The notes beneath the pieces were generated by a model. That model did not search any database. It had not been told where the DNA came from and saw only the letters and a program-made list of their open reading frames with translations. 64,000 bases of DNA from the NCBI RefSeq assembly GCF_036195045.1, contig NZ_CP108100.1:7626001-7690000 (forward strand), read 5' to 3'. Below, piece after piece: positions 18,122 to 26,843 of the stretch. Position numbers and translations under genes: made by a program. Each line of letters starts with the position of its first letter. Within the stretch, counting starts at the first letter, position 1. Source of the DNA: Streptomyces sp. NBC_00236 (GTDB taxonomy: Bacteria > Actinomycetota > Actinomycetes > Streptomycetales > Streptomycetaceae).

Positions 18122-19578
18122 CCTCGCTGCCCACCGATACCGGTACCGGCTCGGCCCCACCGCCGGGCTGCCCCGCCCACCAGCCCACCCGGGAGGCGAC
18201 GGCATCGGGTCTTCCCGTTCTGTACGGGGCGGAGTTCGCCGCGGACCCGCACGCCACCTACGACCGGCTGCGGGCCGACGGCGTCGCCCACCGGGTCGAG
18301 CTGGCCCCCGGCGTCGAGGCCGTGCTCGTCACCGGCTACGACGCGGCCCTCGAGGTGCTGCGCAGCCCGTACTTCAGCAAGGACGCCCGGCGCTGGACCG
18401 CGCTGGCCGAGGGCAAGGTCCCGGCCGACAACCAGGTCGTCCCCATGATGGGCTGGCGGCCCAGCCTCTGGTTCGCCGACGGCGAGCGCCACCTGCGGCT
18501 GCGGGCCTCGGTCGACGACGCGCTCGGCCGCGTCAACCCGCACCAGCTGCGCACCTACGTGCAGCGCAGCGCCGCCCAGCTCATCGACAGGTTCGCCGGT
18601 GACGGCGAGGCCGACCTGGTCGCCCAGTACGCCGACCCGATCCCGGCCCTCGTCTTCGCCCAGCTCTTCGGCTGCCCGGACGGACTCACCGCGCGGATGG
18701 CCTCGGCCTGCAGCCGGATGATGGACGCCGAACCGGCCGTCGCCCATGCCGGTGGCGGTGAACTCGCCATGTTTCTGGGTGAGTTGATCGGAGTGAAGCG
18801 GCAGAAGCCGGGTGCGGACCTCACCACCTGGCTGCTGAACCACCCGTCCGCGCTGACCGACGAGGAGATGATCCACCAGCTGGTCGTGCTGATCGGTGCC
18901 GGGACGGTGCCGCAGACCGCCTGGATCTCCACCGGCACGATGATGCTGCTCGCCGACGAGCGCTTCGCCAGCGACCTGACCGGCGGCAGCCTCACGGTGG
19001 CCGACGCACTCAACGAAGTGCTGTGGCTGCACTCGCCGTTGTCGAACTTCTCGTTCGTCTACGCGGTCCACGACCACACCCTGCGCGACCAGCGCACCGG
19101 CGCCGAGACCCACATCCCGGCAGGCGTGCCGGTCCTGATCAGCCACGCGGCGGCGAACACCGACCCGACGCTGGACGTGGACTCCGGGCAGCGCGCGGCG
19201 AACACCTCGCACCTGGCCTTCGGGGCGGGCCCGCACGCCTGCCCCGCCCGGGACACCGCCGGTGTCATCGCAGAGGTCGCCATCGAGATGCTGCTCGACC
19301 GCCTCCCCGACATGGCGCTCGCCGTCAATGCCACGGAACTGGCGTGGCGCCCGGGCCCGTTCCACCGCGCGCTCACCGCCCTCCCGGTGACGTTCGCCCC
19401 CGCTCGTACGTCGTCCACCGAACCGTCCGACGCCTCCGTAGGAGAATCATGGAATCCAGCCGATGCCCCGTCCTCGACTCGTCCGGCGCCGATCTCCACG
19501 CCGAGGCCGCCCGGCTCCGCGCCGAAGGCTCCGCGACGCTGGTGGAGCTTCCTGGTGAGGTCACGGCCTGGTCGGTGA
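18118..19578 (+). CDS. Cytochrome P450, CYP157-like, lacking the ExxR motif
   Basis: 486 residues starting at a GTG inside the cvnD stop. The heme-binding loop is present (FGAGPHACPAR, Cys375). The K-helix shows ALNEVLWLHSPL, so the usual ExxR reads E300-V-L-W303 with Trp for Arg. The I-helix (LIGAGTVPQTAW) has no AGxxT acid-alcohol pair. Loss of ExxR is a described hallmark of the CYP157 family, members of which sit in Streptomyces conservons. Beyond the normal end (ALTALPVTFAP, about residue 428) there is a Pro/Ser-rich tail of about 58 residues. That tail overlaps the next P450 gene by 130 bases. Function unknown; it may be redox-inactive or structural. Confidence 0.9.
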   Translation: MTSLPTDTGTGSAPPPGCPAHQPTREATASGLPVLYGAEFAADPHATYDRLRADGVAHRVELAPGVEAVLVTGYDAALEVLRSPYFSKDARRWTALAEGKVPADNQVVPMMGWRPSLWFADGERHLRLRASVDDALGRVNPHQLRTYVQRSAAQLIDRFAGDGEADLVAQYADPIPALVFAQLFGCPDGLTARMASACSRMMDAEPAVAHAGGGELAMFLGELIGVKRQKPGADLTTWLLNHPSALTDEEMIHQLVVLIGAGTVPQTAWISTGTMMLLADERFASDLTGGSLTVADALNEVLWLHSPLSNFSFVYAVHDHTLRDQRTGAETHIPAGVPVLISHAAANTDPTLDVDSGQRAANTSHLAFGAGPHACPARDTAGVIAEVAIEMLLDRLPDMALAVNATELAWRPGPFHRALTALPVTFAPARTSSTEPSDASVGESWNPADAPSSTRPAPISTPRPPGSAPKAPRRWWSFLVRSRPGR

Positions 19579-20681
19579 CCCGGCACGACGTCATCAGGGA
19601 ACTCGCTGCCGACCGTCGCGTCTCCCGCGACCCCCGGCAGCACTGGCCCGCCCTCGAATCCGTTCCGCAGGACTGGTCGCTGAACGTCTGGGTCCGGGTG
19701 GTGAGCGCCTTCACCTCCTACGGTGCCGACCACCGCCGGCTGCGCAACCTGATCTCCACGGCGTTCACCCCGCGCCGCACCGAGGCGCTGCGCCCGCTGG
19801 TCCAGGCGCTCGTCGACCGGCTGATCGCGGAGCTGAAGGAGGCCGCCCCCGGCGAGAGCGTCGACCTGCGCGCGCGGTTCGCCTACGTCATCCCCACCGA
19901 GGTCATCTGCGACCTGTTCGGTGTGCCGGCGGACATGCGGTCCTGGATGAGGCGGGTCATCGACGCGGCGCTGAACACGGGGGCCAGCCCCGAGCAGGCG
20001 GCGGCCGACTACGGGGACCTGTTCGGCTGCATGGCGGCCCTGATCGCGGCCAAGCGCGCCGAGCCCGGCGAGGACATGACCAGTGACCTCATCGCGGCCC
20101 GTGACGGCGAGGCCAAGCTGGACGAGGAACAGCTCGTCTCCACGCTGATCCTCATGATCGGCGCCGGGTCCGAGACCGCAGTGAACCTCATCTCCCACGC
20201 CGCCATCGCCCTGGTCACCCACCCGGAGCAGCTGGCACTCGTGCGGGCCGGCGAGATCGGCTGGGACGCCGTGATCGAGGAGACCCTCCGCCGCGATGCG
20301 CCGATCATGCACATGCCCCTGCGCTACGCGGTCGAGGACATCGACCTCGGTGACGTCGTGATCAAGAAGGGTGATGCGATCCTCCTCGCCTTCGGCGCCG
20401 CGGGCCGTGACCCCGCCGTCCACGGGGATGGTGCCTGCGAGTTCGACGCCACCCGCGAGTCCATGGACCACCTGGCCTTCGGCCACGGCGTCCACTTCTG
20501 CCTGGGCGCGCCGCTGGGCCGGATGGAGGCCGACATCGCGCTCCGGGCACTGTTCGGCGCCTTCCCGGACCTCGCCCTCGCCGTGCCCGAGAGCGAACTC
20601 GTCCCGCAGGCCTCCTTCATCGCCCACGGCTACCAGCAGCTGCCGGTGATCCTGCGGCCCGCAGAGGTCGCGGCCGTCTGA
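19449..20681 (+). CDS. Cytochrome P450, CYP154-like
   Basis: 410 residues with canonical motifs: I-helix GAGSETAVNL (oxygen-activating A/G-x-x-T), K-helix E278-T-L-R281 (ExxR intact), and heme loop FGHGVHFCLGAPLGR with Cys351. The start is ATG at 19449 with TAGGAGA upstream. Because of that it lies within the 3' end of the preceding P450 in another frame. CYP157/CYP154 gene pairs next to conservons are known from Streptomyces; CYP154A1 of S. coelicolor cyclises a cellular dipentaenone. The substrate here is open. Confidence 0.92.
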   Translation: MESSRCPVLDSSGADLHAEAARLRAEGSATLVELPGEVTAWSVTRHDVIRELAADRRVSRDPRQHWPALESVPQDWSLNVWVRVVSAFTSYGADHRRLRNLISTAFTPRRTEALRPLVQALVDRLIAELKEAAPGESVDLRARFAYVIPTEVICDLFGVPADMRSWMRRVIDAALNTGASPEQAAADYGDLFGCMAALIAAKRAEPGEDMTSDLIAARDGEAKLDEEQLVSTLILMIGAGSETAVNLISHAAIALVTHPEQLALVRAGEIGWDAVIEETLRRDAPIMHMPLRYAVEDIDLGDVVIKKGDAILLAFGAAGRDPAVHGDGACEFDATRESMDHLAFGHGVHFCLGAPLGRMEADIALRALFGAFPDLALAVPESELVPQASFIAHGYQQLPVILRPAEVAAV

Positions 20682-20887
20682 TTCACGCGCGGCGCAGACC
20701 GTACGAGGGAGGGGTGCGGCCGGGCGTCGCCAGGCCGGTCCGGGAGGCGGCACGACGGCGCTCGCTGTGCCCGGGAGCGGTACGCCCGGAGCCCACTGTG
20801 CCCCTTCCCGTACGGTTCGCGGGAGCGGGGCACAGCGGAGGCATGGCCCTTCGCCGTGCCCGACCGAAACCCGTGGGAAGGCGAACG

Positions 20888-21667
20888 ATGAGCGAGAGCC
20901 CCGCCGTACGGATCGAGCGCGACGGCCCCGTGTTCACGGTGGTCCTGTCCCGGCCCGGGGTCCGCAACGCGGTCGACGGCCCGACCGCACGCCAACTCGC
21001 CGAAGCCTTCCGCGCGTTCGACCACGAACCCGACGCGGCGGTAGCGGTGCTGTGGGGTGAGGGCGGGACGTTCTGCTCGGGCGCCGACCTCAAGGGGATC
21101 GGCACCGAGCGTGGCAACACCGTTGCCGCCGACGGGGACGGTCCGATGGGTCCCACCCGGATGCGGCTCGGCAAGCCCGTCATCGCCGCGGTCGCCGGGC
21201 ACGCCGTGGCCGGCGGCCTGGAACTGGCCGCCTGGTGCGACCTGCGCGTCGCCGAAAAGGACGCGGTCTTCGGGGTCTTCTGCCGCCGATGGGGTGTGCC
21301 GCTGGTGGACGGCGGCACGGTGAGACTGCCGCGCCTCATCGGCGAGAGCCGGGCCATGGACATGATCCTGACCGGACGGCCCGTACCGGCTGAGGAAGCG
21401 TACGCGATGGGGCTCGTCAACCGGCTCGTCCCCACGGGTGAATCACGACGGGCCGCCGAGCAACTCGCCCGGGAGATCGCCGCGTTCCCGCAGCTCTGCC
21501 TGCGCCACGACCGGCTCTCCGTGCGAGAGCAGCACGGTCTGGGCGAGTCCGACGCACTTGCCGCGGAGTACCGCCACGGTCTGGTGCCGCTGACGGCGGG
21601 GGAGACGCGGGCGGGCGCCGACCGGTTCAGCGGGGGAGCCGGCCGGCACGGTGCCTTCGGCAACTGA
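20888..21667 (+). CDS. Enoyl-CoA hydratase/isomerase family protein
   Basis: 259-residue crotonase-fold protein. The oxyanion-hole segments are GTFCSGADLKGIG and VAGHAVAGGLELAAWCDLRVAEKDAVFGVFCRRWGVPLVDGGTVRLPRLIG. In the second active-site region the usual catalytic Glu positions are not both obvious, so hydratase versus isomerase or another acyl-CoA activity stays open. The ATG at 20888 follows GGGAAGG. It is on the same strand as the P450 genes but 206 bases away, so probably separate. It does not sit with the fatty-acid genes at the left edge. Confidence 0.88.
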   Translation: MSESPAVRIERDGPVFTVVLSRPGVRNAVDGPTARQLAEAFRAFDHEPDAAVAVLWGEGGTFCSGADLKGIGTERGNTVAADGDGPMGPTRMRLGKPVIAAVAGHAVAGGLELAAWCDLRVAEKDAVFGVFCRRWGVPLVDGGTVRLPRLIGESRAMDMILTGRPVPAEEAYAMGLVNRLVPTGESRRAAEQLAREIAAFPQLCLRHDRLSVREQHGLGESDALAAEYRHGLVPLTAGETRAGADRFSGGAGRHGAFGN

Positions 21668-21766
21668 CACCTCACGACGGCGGGTGAGAGGTTGCTGCCG
21701 GTCCCGCGTCCGTACCGCGGGGGCGGGGTCCGTGCGCGGCCGACGGTCTTCCCCTAGGGTCCACGC

Positions 21767-22189
21767 ATGAACGGATGCGCTGAGGAGGAACGGTCCGTGC
21801 GAGCCGCCGTCGAGGGTGAAATGAGGCTGCTCGATCCGGGCGTGCGCGCCTCGCCCGACGAGGTCACCGCACTCCTCGACCCCGAGTTCACCGAGTTCGG
21901 CGCCTCGGGGCGGCGCTACGACAGGACGTCGGTCCTGGCCGTCACGTCCGCCCTCGACGAGAGCACCCCCGAGCCGAGTGCCGTCACCGGGATGTCCGGT
22001 GTGCTGCTGGCGCCGGGCCTGGTCCACCTGACGTACATCTCGGAGAGCAACGGCAGGCGGGTCAGGCGCAGTTCGCTGTGGCGCCGGTCGGATTCCGGCT
22101 GGCGGATGTACTTCCATCAGGGCACCCCGGCCGGCCCGCCGCAGCCCGGCGCCGAATATCCGGCAGACACTCCGCAGGCGGCTGATTAG
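21767..22189 (+). CDS. NTF2-like / DUF4440 (SnoaL-type fold) protein
   Basis: 140 residues with the pattern of DUF4440: an N-terminal helix (EERSVRAAVEGEMRLLDPGVRASPDEVTALLDPEFTEFGASGRRYDR), then curved beta strands and the closing SLWRRSDSGWRMYFHQGTPA. The NTF2-like fold can be an enzyme or a ligand-binding domain; no specific catalytic residue can be named. It lies 9 bases upstream of the S66 peptidase gene, so the two are probably co-transcribed. Confidence 0.82.
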   Translation: MNGCAEEERSVRAAVEGEMRLLDPGVRASPDEVTALLDPEFTEFGASGRRYDRTSVLAVTSALDESTPEPSAVTGMSGVLLAPGLVHLTYISESNGRRVRRSSLWRRSDSGWRMYFHQGTPAGPPQPGAEYPADTPQAAD

Positions 22190-22198
22190 GCTCAACGA

Positions 22199-23242
22199 AT
22201 GACGGAATCCCGCTACCCCTCCAAGCCCCGGCCCGGCGACCGCGTCGCCGTGCTGTCCCCCTCGTCCGGTCTCCCTGGCATCCTTCCGCTGCCGTACGAA
22301 CTGGGGCTGCGCAGGCTCCGCGACGACTTCGGGCTGGAACCCGTGGAGTACCCGGCGACCCGGAAGATGGGGTCCACACCGCAGGAACGCGCCGCCGACA
22401 TCCACGCGGCCTTCGCCGACCCGACGATCAAGGCGGTCATCGCCAGCATCGGCGGGGACGACCAGATCACCGTGCTGCCGCACCTGGACCGTGAGCTGCT
22501 GCGTGCCCATCCGAAGCCGTTCTTCGGCTACAGCGACAACACCAACCTGCTGGTGTTCCTCGACCGCCTCGGCATCATCGGCTACCACGGCGGATCCGTG
22601 ATGGTCGAGCTCGGACGCCCCGGTGCCATGCACCCCCAGACGGCCGCGTCCCTGCGGGCGGCGCTGTTCACCCATGACGACCACGAACTGACCCCCGCGA
22701 AGGACACCGGCAGCATCAACGGCCGGTGGGAGGACCCGCACACCTTCGACCACGAACCCGGCATGCTGCCCGCCGACGCGTGGATCTGGCACCGGGCCGA
22801 CAGGGTGGTCGAGGGGGCGAGCTGGGGCGGCAACCTGGAGATCCTGTCCTGGATGCTCATGGCCGACCGGGAGATCCACCCGGCGGCCGAGTACGAGGGG
22901 AGGGTGCTGTTCCTCGAAACCTCGGAGGAGATGATCAGTGCCGACGAGGTGTACCGGATCCTGCGGAACATGGGGGAGCGCGGGCTTCTGCGCCGCTTCC
23001 CCGCACTCCTGATGGCCCGCGCCAAGAACTGGTCCTTCGAGCAGCCCCTCGACGCCGCCGGCGGGGAGCTGTATCGCGAACAGCAGCGCGCGGCCGTGCT
23101 GAGGGCCCTGAACGAGTACGCCCCTGACACGATGGCCGTCCTCGACGTCGACCTCGGCCACACGGACCCGCAGATGATCATCCCGTACGGCGGACGGATA
23201 CGGGTGGACGGCGTGGCCCGCCGGATCGTGGTGACGTACTAG
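22199..23242 (+). CDS. S66-family peptidase (LD-carboxypeptidase / MccF-like)
   Basis: 347 residues. The S66 hallmarks are RPGDRVAVLSPSS at the N-terminus, AVIASIGGDDQITVLPHLD, and FFGYSDNTNLL with nucleophile Ser112. The C-terminal region includes GASWGGNLEILSWML and LFLETSEEMISADEVYRIL. The Ser-Glu-His triad enzymes either cut L,D bonds in recycled cell-wall peptides or cleave peptide-nucleotide antibiotics (MccF). The GYSDNT and long insertions are closer to MccF-like S66 members than to LdcA (impression, not computed). It is cytoplasmic; no signal peptide. Confidence 0.88.
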   Translation: MTESRYPSKPRPGDRVAVLSPSSGLPGILPLPYELGLRRLRDDFGLEPVEYPATRKMGSTPQERAADIHAAFADPTIKAVIASIGGDDQITVLPHLDRELLRAHPKPFFGYSDNTNLLVFLDRLGIIGYHGGSVMVELGRPGAMHPQTAASLRAALFTHDDHELTPAKDTGSINGRWEDPHTFDHEPGMLPADAWIWHRADRVVEGASWGGNLEILSWMLMADREIHPAAEYEGRVLFLETSEEMISADEVYRILRNMGERGLLRRFPALLMARAKNWSFEQPLDAAGGELYREQQRAAVLRALNEYAPDTMAVLDVDLGHTDPQMIIPYGGRIRVDGVARRIVVTY

Positions 23243-23274
23243 AGGGCTTCGCCCGGAACCGTCCGCCCTTTTTC

Positions 23275-23285
23275 TGGTCCGACCA
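23275..23285. promoter_or_regulatory. FadR/LldR-type operator upstream of the GntR regulator
   Basis: TGGTCCGACCA: TGGTC-N-GACCA palindrome just upstream of the regulator gene. The same element occurs at 26043-26053 and, with one change, at 25911-25921 in front of the lactate genes. It matches the TGGTN-type half-sites of FadR-subfamily GntR regulators, so it is probably the regulator's own operator. Confidence 0.7.
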
Positions 23286-23369
23286 CATGCCATGTGTGAC
23301 ATAGTGGGAGATTCGGAAGAAGACGAGGCCGGAAACGGAACGGCTCCGGCCCGGGGCAGGGGGTGGCGG

Positions 23370-24128
23370 ATGCCCGTCGAATGGCAACCCGTACGGCAGT
23401 CGCGGACGCATGAACTGGTGCTTCAGAGCATCGAGGAGCAGGTCTTCGCCGGAAAGCTCAGGGCCGGCGACCGGCTGCCGCCCGAGCGTGAACTCGCCCC
23501 GGTCTTCGGGGTGAGCCGCTCGGCCCTGCGCGAGGCGCTCCGCGTCCTGGAGACCATCGGCGTACTGGTCGCGCAGCCCGGCCGGGGGCCCGACTCGGGG
23601 GCCCGGATCGTGCGCAACCCGGACGACGCGCTCGGGCGGCTGCTGCGCCTGCATTTCGCCCTCGGCAGCTACAGCCTGCACGACGTGATGGAGGCCCGGG
23701 TCGCCCTGGAGCGCGCCAGTTTCGCCGCCGCCGCGACGCACGCTTCCGAGGAGGACCTGGACGAGGCGGGTGCGGTGGTCCACCGGATGTCGCAGCCGGG
23801 CATCCTGCCGGAGGAGTTCAACGAACTCGACACCCAGTTCCACGTCAAGGTGGCCAGCAGTTCCGGCAACGCGCTCACCTCGACGCTGACCGCGGCGGTC
23901 CGGGAGTCGGTGCGACCCCTCATCCTGCGAGCCCTCGAAGAGGTGGACGACTGGCCGGCCACCCAGGCGCACCTCAACCGTCAGCACGCCGAGATGCTGA
24001 GGCTGGTGCGCGTCGACCAGGGTGACGAGGCGGCCGACCTCGCCGAGCTCCACATCCGCGGGTTCCACGGAACGCTGGTCGACGAGGACCGGACCGGCGG
24101 GAACGACGTGGACGGCGCCACCGCGTAG
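23370..24128 (+). CDS. GntR/FadR-family regulator, probable L-lactate regulator (LldR-like)
   Basis: 252 residues. N-terminal GntR winged helix (HELVLQSIEEQVFAGKLRAGDRLPPERELAPVFGVSRSALREALRVLETIGVL), then an all-helical FCD ligand domain with the metal/carboxylate motif residues spread over LDTQFHVKVASSSGN and HLNRQHAEMLRLV. FCD regulators near lldP/lutABC usually respond to lactate. I chose the ATG at 23370; an upstream in-frame ATG at 23292 adds 26 residues lacking similarity. It lies just upstream of the convergent lldP gene and shares its operator sequence with the promoters of lldP and lutA. Confidence 0.87.
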   Translation: MPVEWQPVRQSRTHELVLQSIEEQVFAGKLRAGDRLPPERELAPVFGVSRSALREALRVLETIGVLVAQPGRGPDSGARIVRNPDDALGRLLRLHFALGSYSLHDVMEARVALERASFAAAATHASEEDLDEAGAVVHRMSQPGILPEEFNELDTQFHVKVASSSGNALTSTLTAAVRESVRPLILRALEEVDDWPATQAHLNRQHAEMLRLVRVDQGDEAADLAELHIRGFHGTLVDEDRTGGNDVDGATA

Positions 24129-24136
24129 GAGAGGCC

Positions 24137-25813
24137 TCAGGGCAGCATCCAGGAGAGCGCCGACGTGGACTGGAGGTAGACCAGGACACACAGGACGGCC
24201 AGCATGCCGATGCTGTACCCGGCCACCTTGCGCAGCAGGATGCGTTCCGCGCCCGGCATCCGTACGGCGGTGGCGGCGATGGTCAGGTTCTGCGGACTCA
24301 CCAGCTTGGCCACCACGCCGCCGGAGGTGTTCGCGGCGACCAGCAGCGTCGGGTCGATGCCGGCGGTCTGGCCGGCCGTCTGCTGGAGGTTGGCGAAGAG
24401 CGCGTTGGCCGAGGTGTCGGAACCCGTCACCGCGGTGCCCAGCCAGCCGAGGATCGGCGAGAGCAGGGCGAACAGCCCGCCTGCCGTCGCCAGCCAGGTG
24501 CCGATGGCCACGGTCTGGCCCGACTGGTTCATCACGTAGCTCAGCGCGAGCACGGTGGCCACCGTCATGATGGCGACCCGCATGTTCTTCAGGGTGCGCC
24601 CTGCCGCGGACAGCGCCATGGACCCGGTCATCGGGTAGGCGTCGCGGTCCTTGGCGTAGCGGTAGATCAGCGTGACCAGGATGCCCGAGATGATCAGCAG
24701 GGTGCCCGGGTTGCCCAGCACCTCCAGCTTGTAGATCGCGCTGGACGAGGGTTCGCCACTCGGTGTGAGCAGCTCGCCGTACAGGCCCGGCCACTCGATG
24801 GTGAGGTTCAGGTGCCCGAGGAGTTCGGGTACGTCGAGCGCTCCGATGTTCAGTTTGGCGAGGGCGAAGATGGCGATCACCAGGATGTACGGGAGTACGG
24901 CGTAGGTGACCCGGCGCGGCGTGAGGGCCTCGTTCTCCACCTGGGAGTGCTGGTCCTCGGGCGTGCGCGGCTTCCAGAGGCGCAGCATCAGCACGGCGGC
25001 GCCGAAGCCGGCGAGCGAGGCGACCACATCGGTGAGTTCGTACGCGAAGTGGCTGGAACACCAGTACTGGGCCACGGCGAAGACGCCTCCGGTGACCAGC
25101 GCGATCGGCCACAGCTGGCGGATGCCACGGGTGCCGTCCACGACGAAGAGCAGCAGCAGCGGCACGAAGAGCGCGAGCAGCGGGGACTGGCGGCCGATGA
25201 CCGCGGCGATGTCCTCGGCCGGGATGCCGGTCAGGTTGCCCGCCGTGGTGACCGGGATGGCCATGGCGCCGAACGCGACGGGTGCGGTGTTGGCCAGCAG
25301 GACCGTCACGGCCGCCTTGACCGGCGGCAGGCCGAGGGCCATCAGCATCACGGCCGTGATGGCGACGGGTGCGCCGAAGCCCGCGAGCGCCTCCAGCAGA
25401 CCGCCGAAGCAGAACGCGATGAGCATCGCCTGGACGCGCAGGTCACCCCGGCCGACGGCACTGAACGAGCGGCGCAGGTCCTCGAACCTGCCACTGACGA
25501 CCGTGAGTTCGTAGAACCAGATGGCCGCCACGACGATCAGCATCACCGGGAACAGGCCGAACACCAGGCCCTGGGACGCCGAGAGCAGACCGAGCTCGAC
25601 GGGCATCCGGAACCCGATCACCGCCACGAGCAGGGCTGTGAGGACCGAGCCCAGCGCGGACACCAGCGCCGAGCGCTTCGCCACCATCAGGAGCAGGAAG
25701 AACACGGCGAGCGGGATGAGGCTCACCAGGGCGGTGGCCAGAAGGCTGTCGCCGACGGCATGCACGTCCGGTGTGTACGAAGCGAGCGTGGTGGCGGATG
25801 GTGCGGAGGCCAC
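24137..25813 (-). CDS. lldP: L-lactate permease LldP
   Basis: 558 residues with about 14 hydrophobic segments spread over the whole length. Typical lactate permease stretches are LIPLAVFFLLLMVAKRSALVSALGSVLTALLVAVIGFRM, GLLEALAGFGAPVAITAVMLMALGLPPVKA and LGWLGTAVTGSDTSANALFANLQQTAGQTAGIDPTLLVAANTSGGVVAKLVSPQNLTIAATAV. It is a proton symporter for lactate (and possibly glycolate) in the cytoplasmic membrane. The GTG at 25813 follows GAGGAG; the frame stays open for 109 further codons upstream, but that stretch contains the promoter. It is divergent from lutABC. Confidence 0.93.
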   Translation of the reverse strand: MASAPSATTLASYTPDVHAVGDSLLATALVSLIPLAVFFLLLMVAKRSALVSALGSVLTALLVAVIGFRMPVELGLLSASQGLVFGLFPVMLIVVAAIWFYELTVVSGRFEDLRRSFSAVGRGDLRVQAMLIAFCFGGLLEALAGFGAPVAITAVMLMALGLPPVKAAVTVLLANTAPVAFGAMAIPVTTAGNLTGIPAEDIAAVIGRQSPLLALFVPLLLLFVVDGTRGIRQLWPIALVTGGVFAVAQYWCSSHFAYELTDVVASLAGFGAAVLMLRLWKPRTPEDQHSQVENEALTPRRVTYAVLPYILVIAIFALAKLNIGALDVPELLGHLNLTIEWPGLYGELLTPSGEPSSSAIYKLEVLGNPGTLLIISGILVTLIYRYAKDRDAYPMTGSMALSAAGRTLKNMRVAIMTVATVLALSYVMNQSGQTVAIGTWLATAGGLFALLSPILGWLGTAVTGSDTSANALFANLQQTAGQTAGIDPTLLVAANTSGGVVAKLVSPQNLTIAATAVRMPGAERILLRKVAGYSIGMLAVLCVLVYLQSTSALSWMLP

Positions 25814-25902
25814 GAAAGTACTCCTCGTCGAGTGGTGCGGGGCAGATCGAACCGCGTGCCGACAGCTGGTTCGGCGATCAGTAGGACACCGCATATGTCG
25901 TA

Positions 25903-25908
25903 TGTCAA
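25903..25908 (-). promoter_or_regulatory. -35 box of the lldP promoter
   Basis: TTGACA on the minus strand in the lldP-lutA gap. The -10 is less clear (TACTGA about 19 bases downstream). The operator at 25911-25921 sits directly upstream of this box. Confidence 0.45.
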
Positions 25909-25910
25909 TA

Positions 25911-25921
25911 AGGTCGGACCA
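25911..25921. promoter_or_regulatory. Second lactate operator (lldP side)
   Basis: AGGTCGGACCA, one base from the TGGTC-N-GACCA palindrome, two bases from the lldP -35 box. Its position would let a bound regulator block lldP transcription. Confidence 0.6.
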
Positions 25922-25966
25922 AGTGCTGGGTAGGTCACTTCCCGGGGCGGTAAGGGTGGATGTGTA

Positions 25967-25984
25967 CGAGAAAGCGCTTTCTCG
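25967..25984. promoter_or_regulatory. Perfect 18-bp palindrome, LacI-type operator candidate
   Basis: CGAGAAAGCGCTTTCTCG, fully symmetric, midway between divergent lldP and lutA. The AAAGCGCTTT core resembles LacI/GalR-family (and cre-like) operators, so carbon-catabolite or sugar control of lactate use is possible. No LacI gene is next to it. Confidence 0.5.
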
Positions 25985-26042
25985 CGTCGCCCGAAAGGGT
26001 CTTCGTGTGCGAGCCTCTCCTCGAATCGGACCGAGGGTAGTA

Positions 26043-26053
26043 TGGTCGGACCA
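26043..26053. promoter_or_regulatory. Third lactate operator (lutA side)
   Basis: TGGTCGGACCA palindrome overlapping a TAGTAT -10 box (26038-26043) just before lutA. A regulator bound here would block lutABC. Confidence 0.65.
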
Positions 26054-26075
26054 CAAAATCGATCGGGGAGGCCCC

Positions 26076-26843
26076 ATGCGTATCGGACTCTTCGCCACCT
26101 GTCTGGGAGACACGCTCTTCCCGGGGGCGGTGAAATCCACGGCGGTGCTGCTGGCGCGCCTGGGGCACGACGTGGTGTTCCCGCCGGGGCAGACCTGCTG
26201 CGGTCAGATGCACGTCAACACCGGCTACCAGCGTGAACCCGTCCCGCTGGTACGGAACTTCGCCGAGCAGTTCGGCGACGCCTCGATCGACGCGGTCGTC
26301 ATGCCGTCCGGATCGTGCGCCGGTTCCGTCCGCCACCAGCACGAGATCATCGCCGAGCGCTACGGCGACGCGGCGCTGCGTTCGGGCGTCGCCACGGTGA
26401 AGGCCAAGACGTACGAGCTCTCCGAGTTCCTGGTCGACGTGCTGGACGCCACCGACGTCGGCGCGTACTTCCCGCACCGCGTCACGTACCACCCCACCTG
26501 TCACTCCCTGCGGATGCTGCGCGTCGGTGACAAGCCGCTGCGGCTGCTGCGGGCCGTCGACTCGATCGACCTGGTCGAGCTGCCCGAGGCCGACGCCTGC
26601 TGCGGATTCGGCGGCACCTTCGCCGTGAAGAACGCCGACACGTCGACCGCGATGCTCCAGGACAAGATGCGCAACGTCGCCACCACCGGCGCCGCCGTGT
26701 GCACCGCCGGCGACTCGTCCTGTCTGATGCACATCGGCGGCGGGCTCTCCCGGATCAGGTCCGGCACCCGCACCCTGCACCTGGCCCAGATCCTCTCCTC
26801 CACCCGCACCGCGCCGCACGTCCTGACGGAGGCCGCCCGATGA
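26076..26843 (+). CDS. lutA: LutA, lactate utilisation Fe-S protein
   Basis: 255 residues with two CCG-type cysteine-rich motifs: the first in GQTCCGQMHVNTGYQREP, the second in ACCGFGGTFAVKNADTS, separated by about 140 residues, plus a conserved HPTCHSLR. These CCG domains bind Fe-S clusters and pass electrons in the LutABC lactate oxidase complex. The ATG at 26076 has GGGGAGG ahead. It shares ATGA with lutB. The upstream operator puts it under the GntR regulator. Confidence 0.92.
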   Translation: MRIGLFATCLGDTLFPGAVKSTAVLLARLGHDVVFPPGQTCCGQMHVNTGYQREPVPLVRNFAEQFGDASIDAVVMPSGSCAGSVRHQHEIIAERYGDAALRSGVATVKAKTYELSEFLVDVLDATDVGAYFPHRVTYHPTCHSLRMLRVGDKPLRLLRAVDSIDLVELPEADACCGFGGTFAVKNADTSTAMLQDKMRNVATTGAAVCTAGDSSCLMHIGGGLSRIRSGTRTLHLAQILSSTRTAPHVLTEAAR

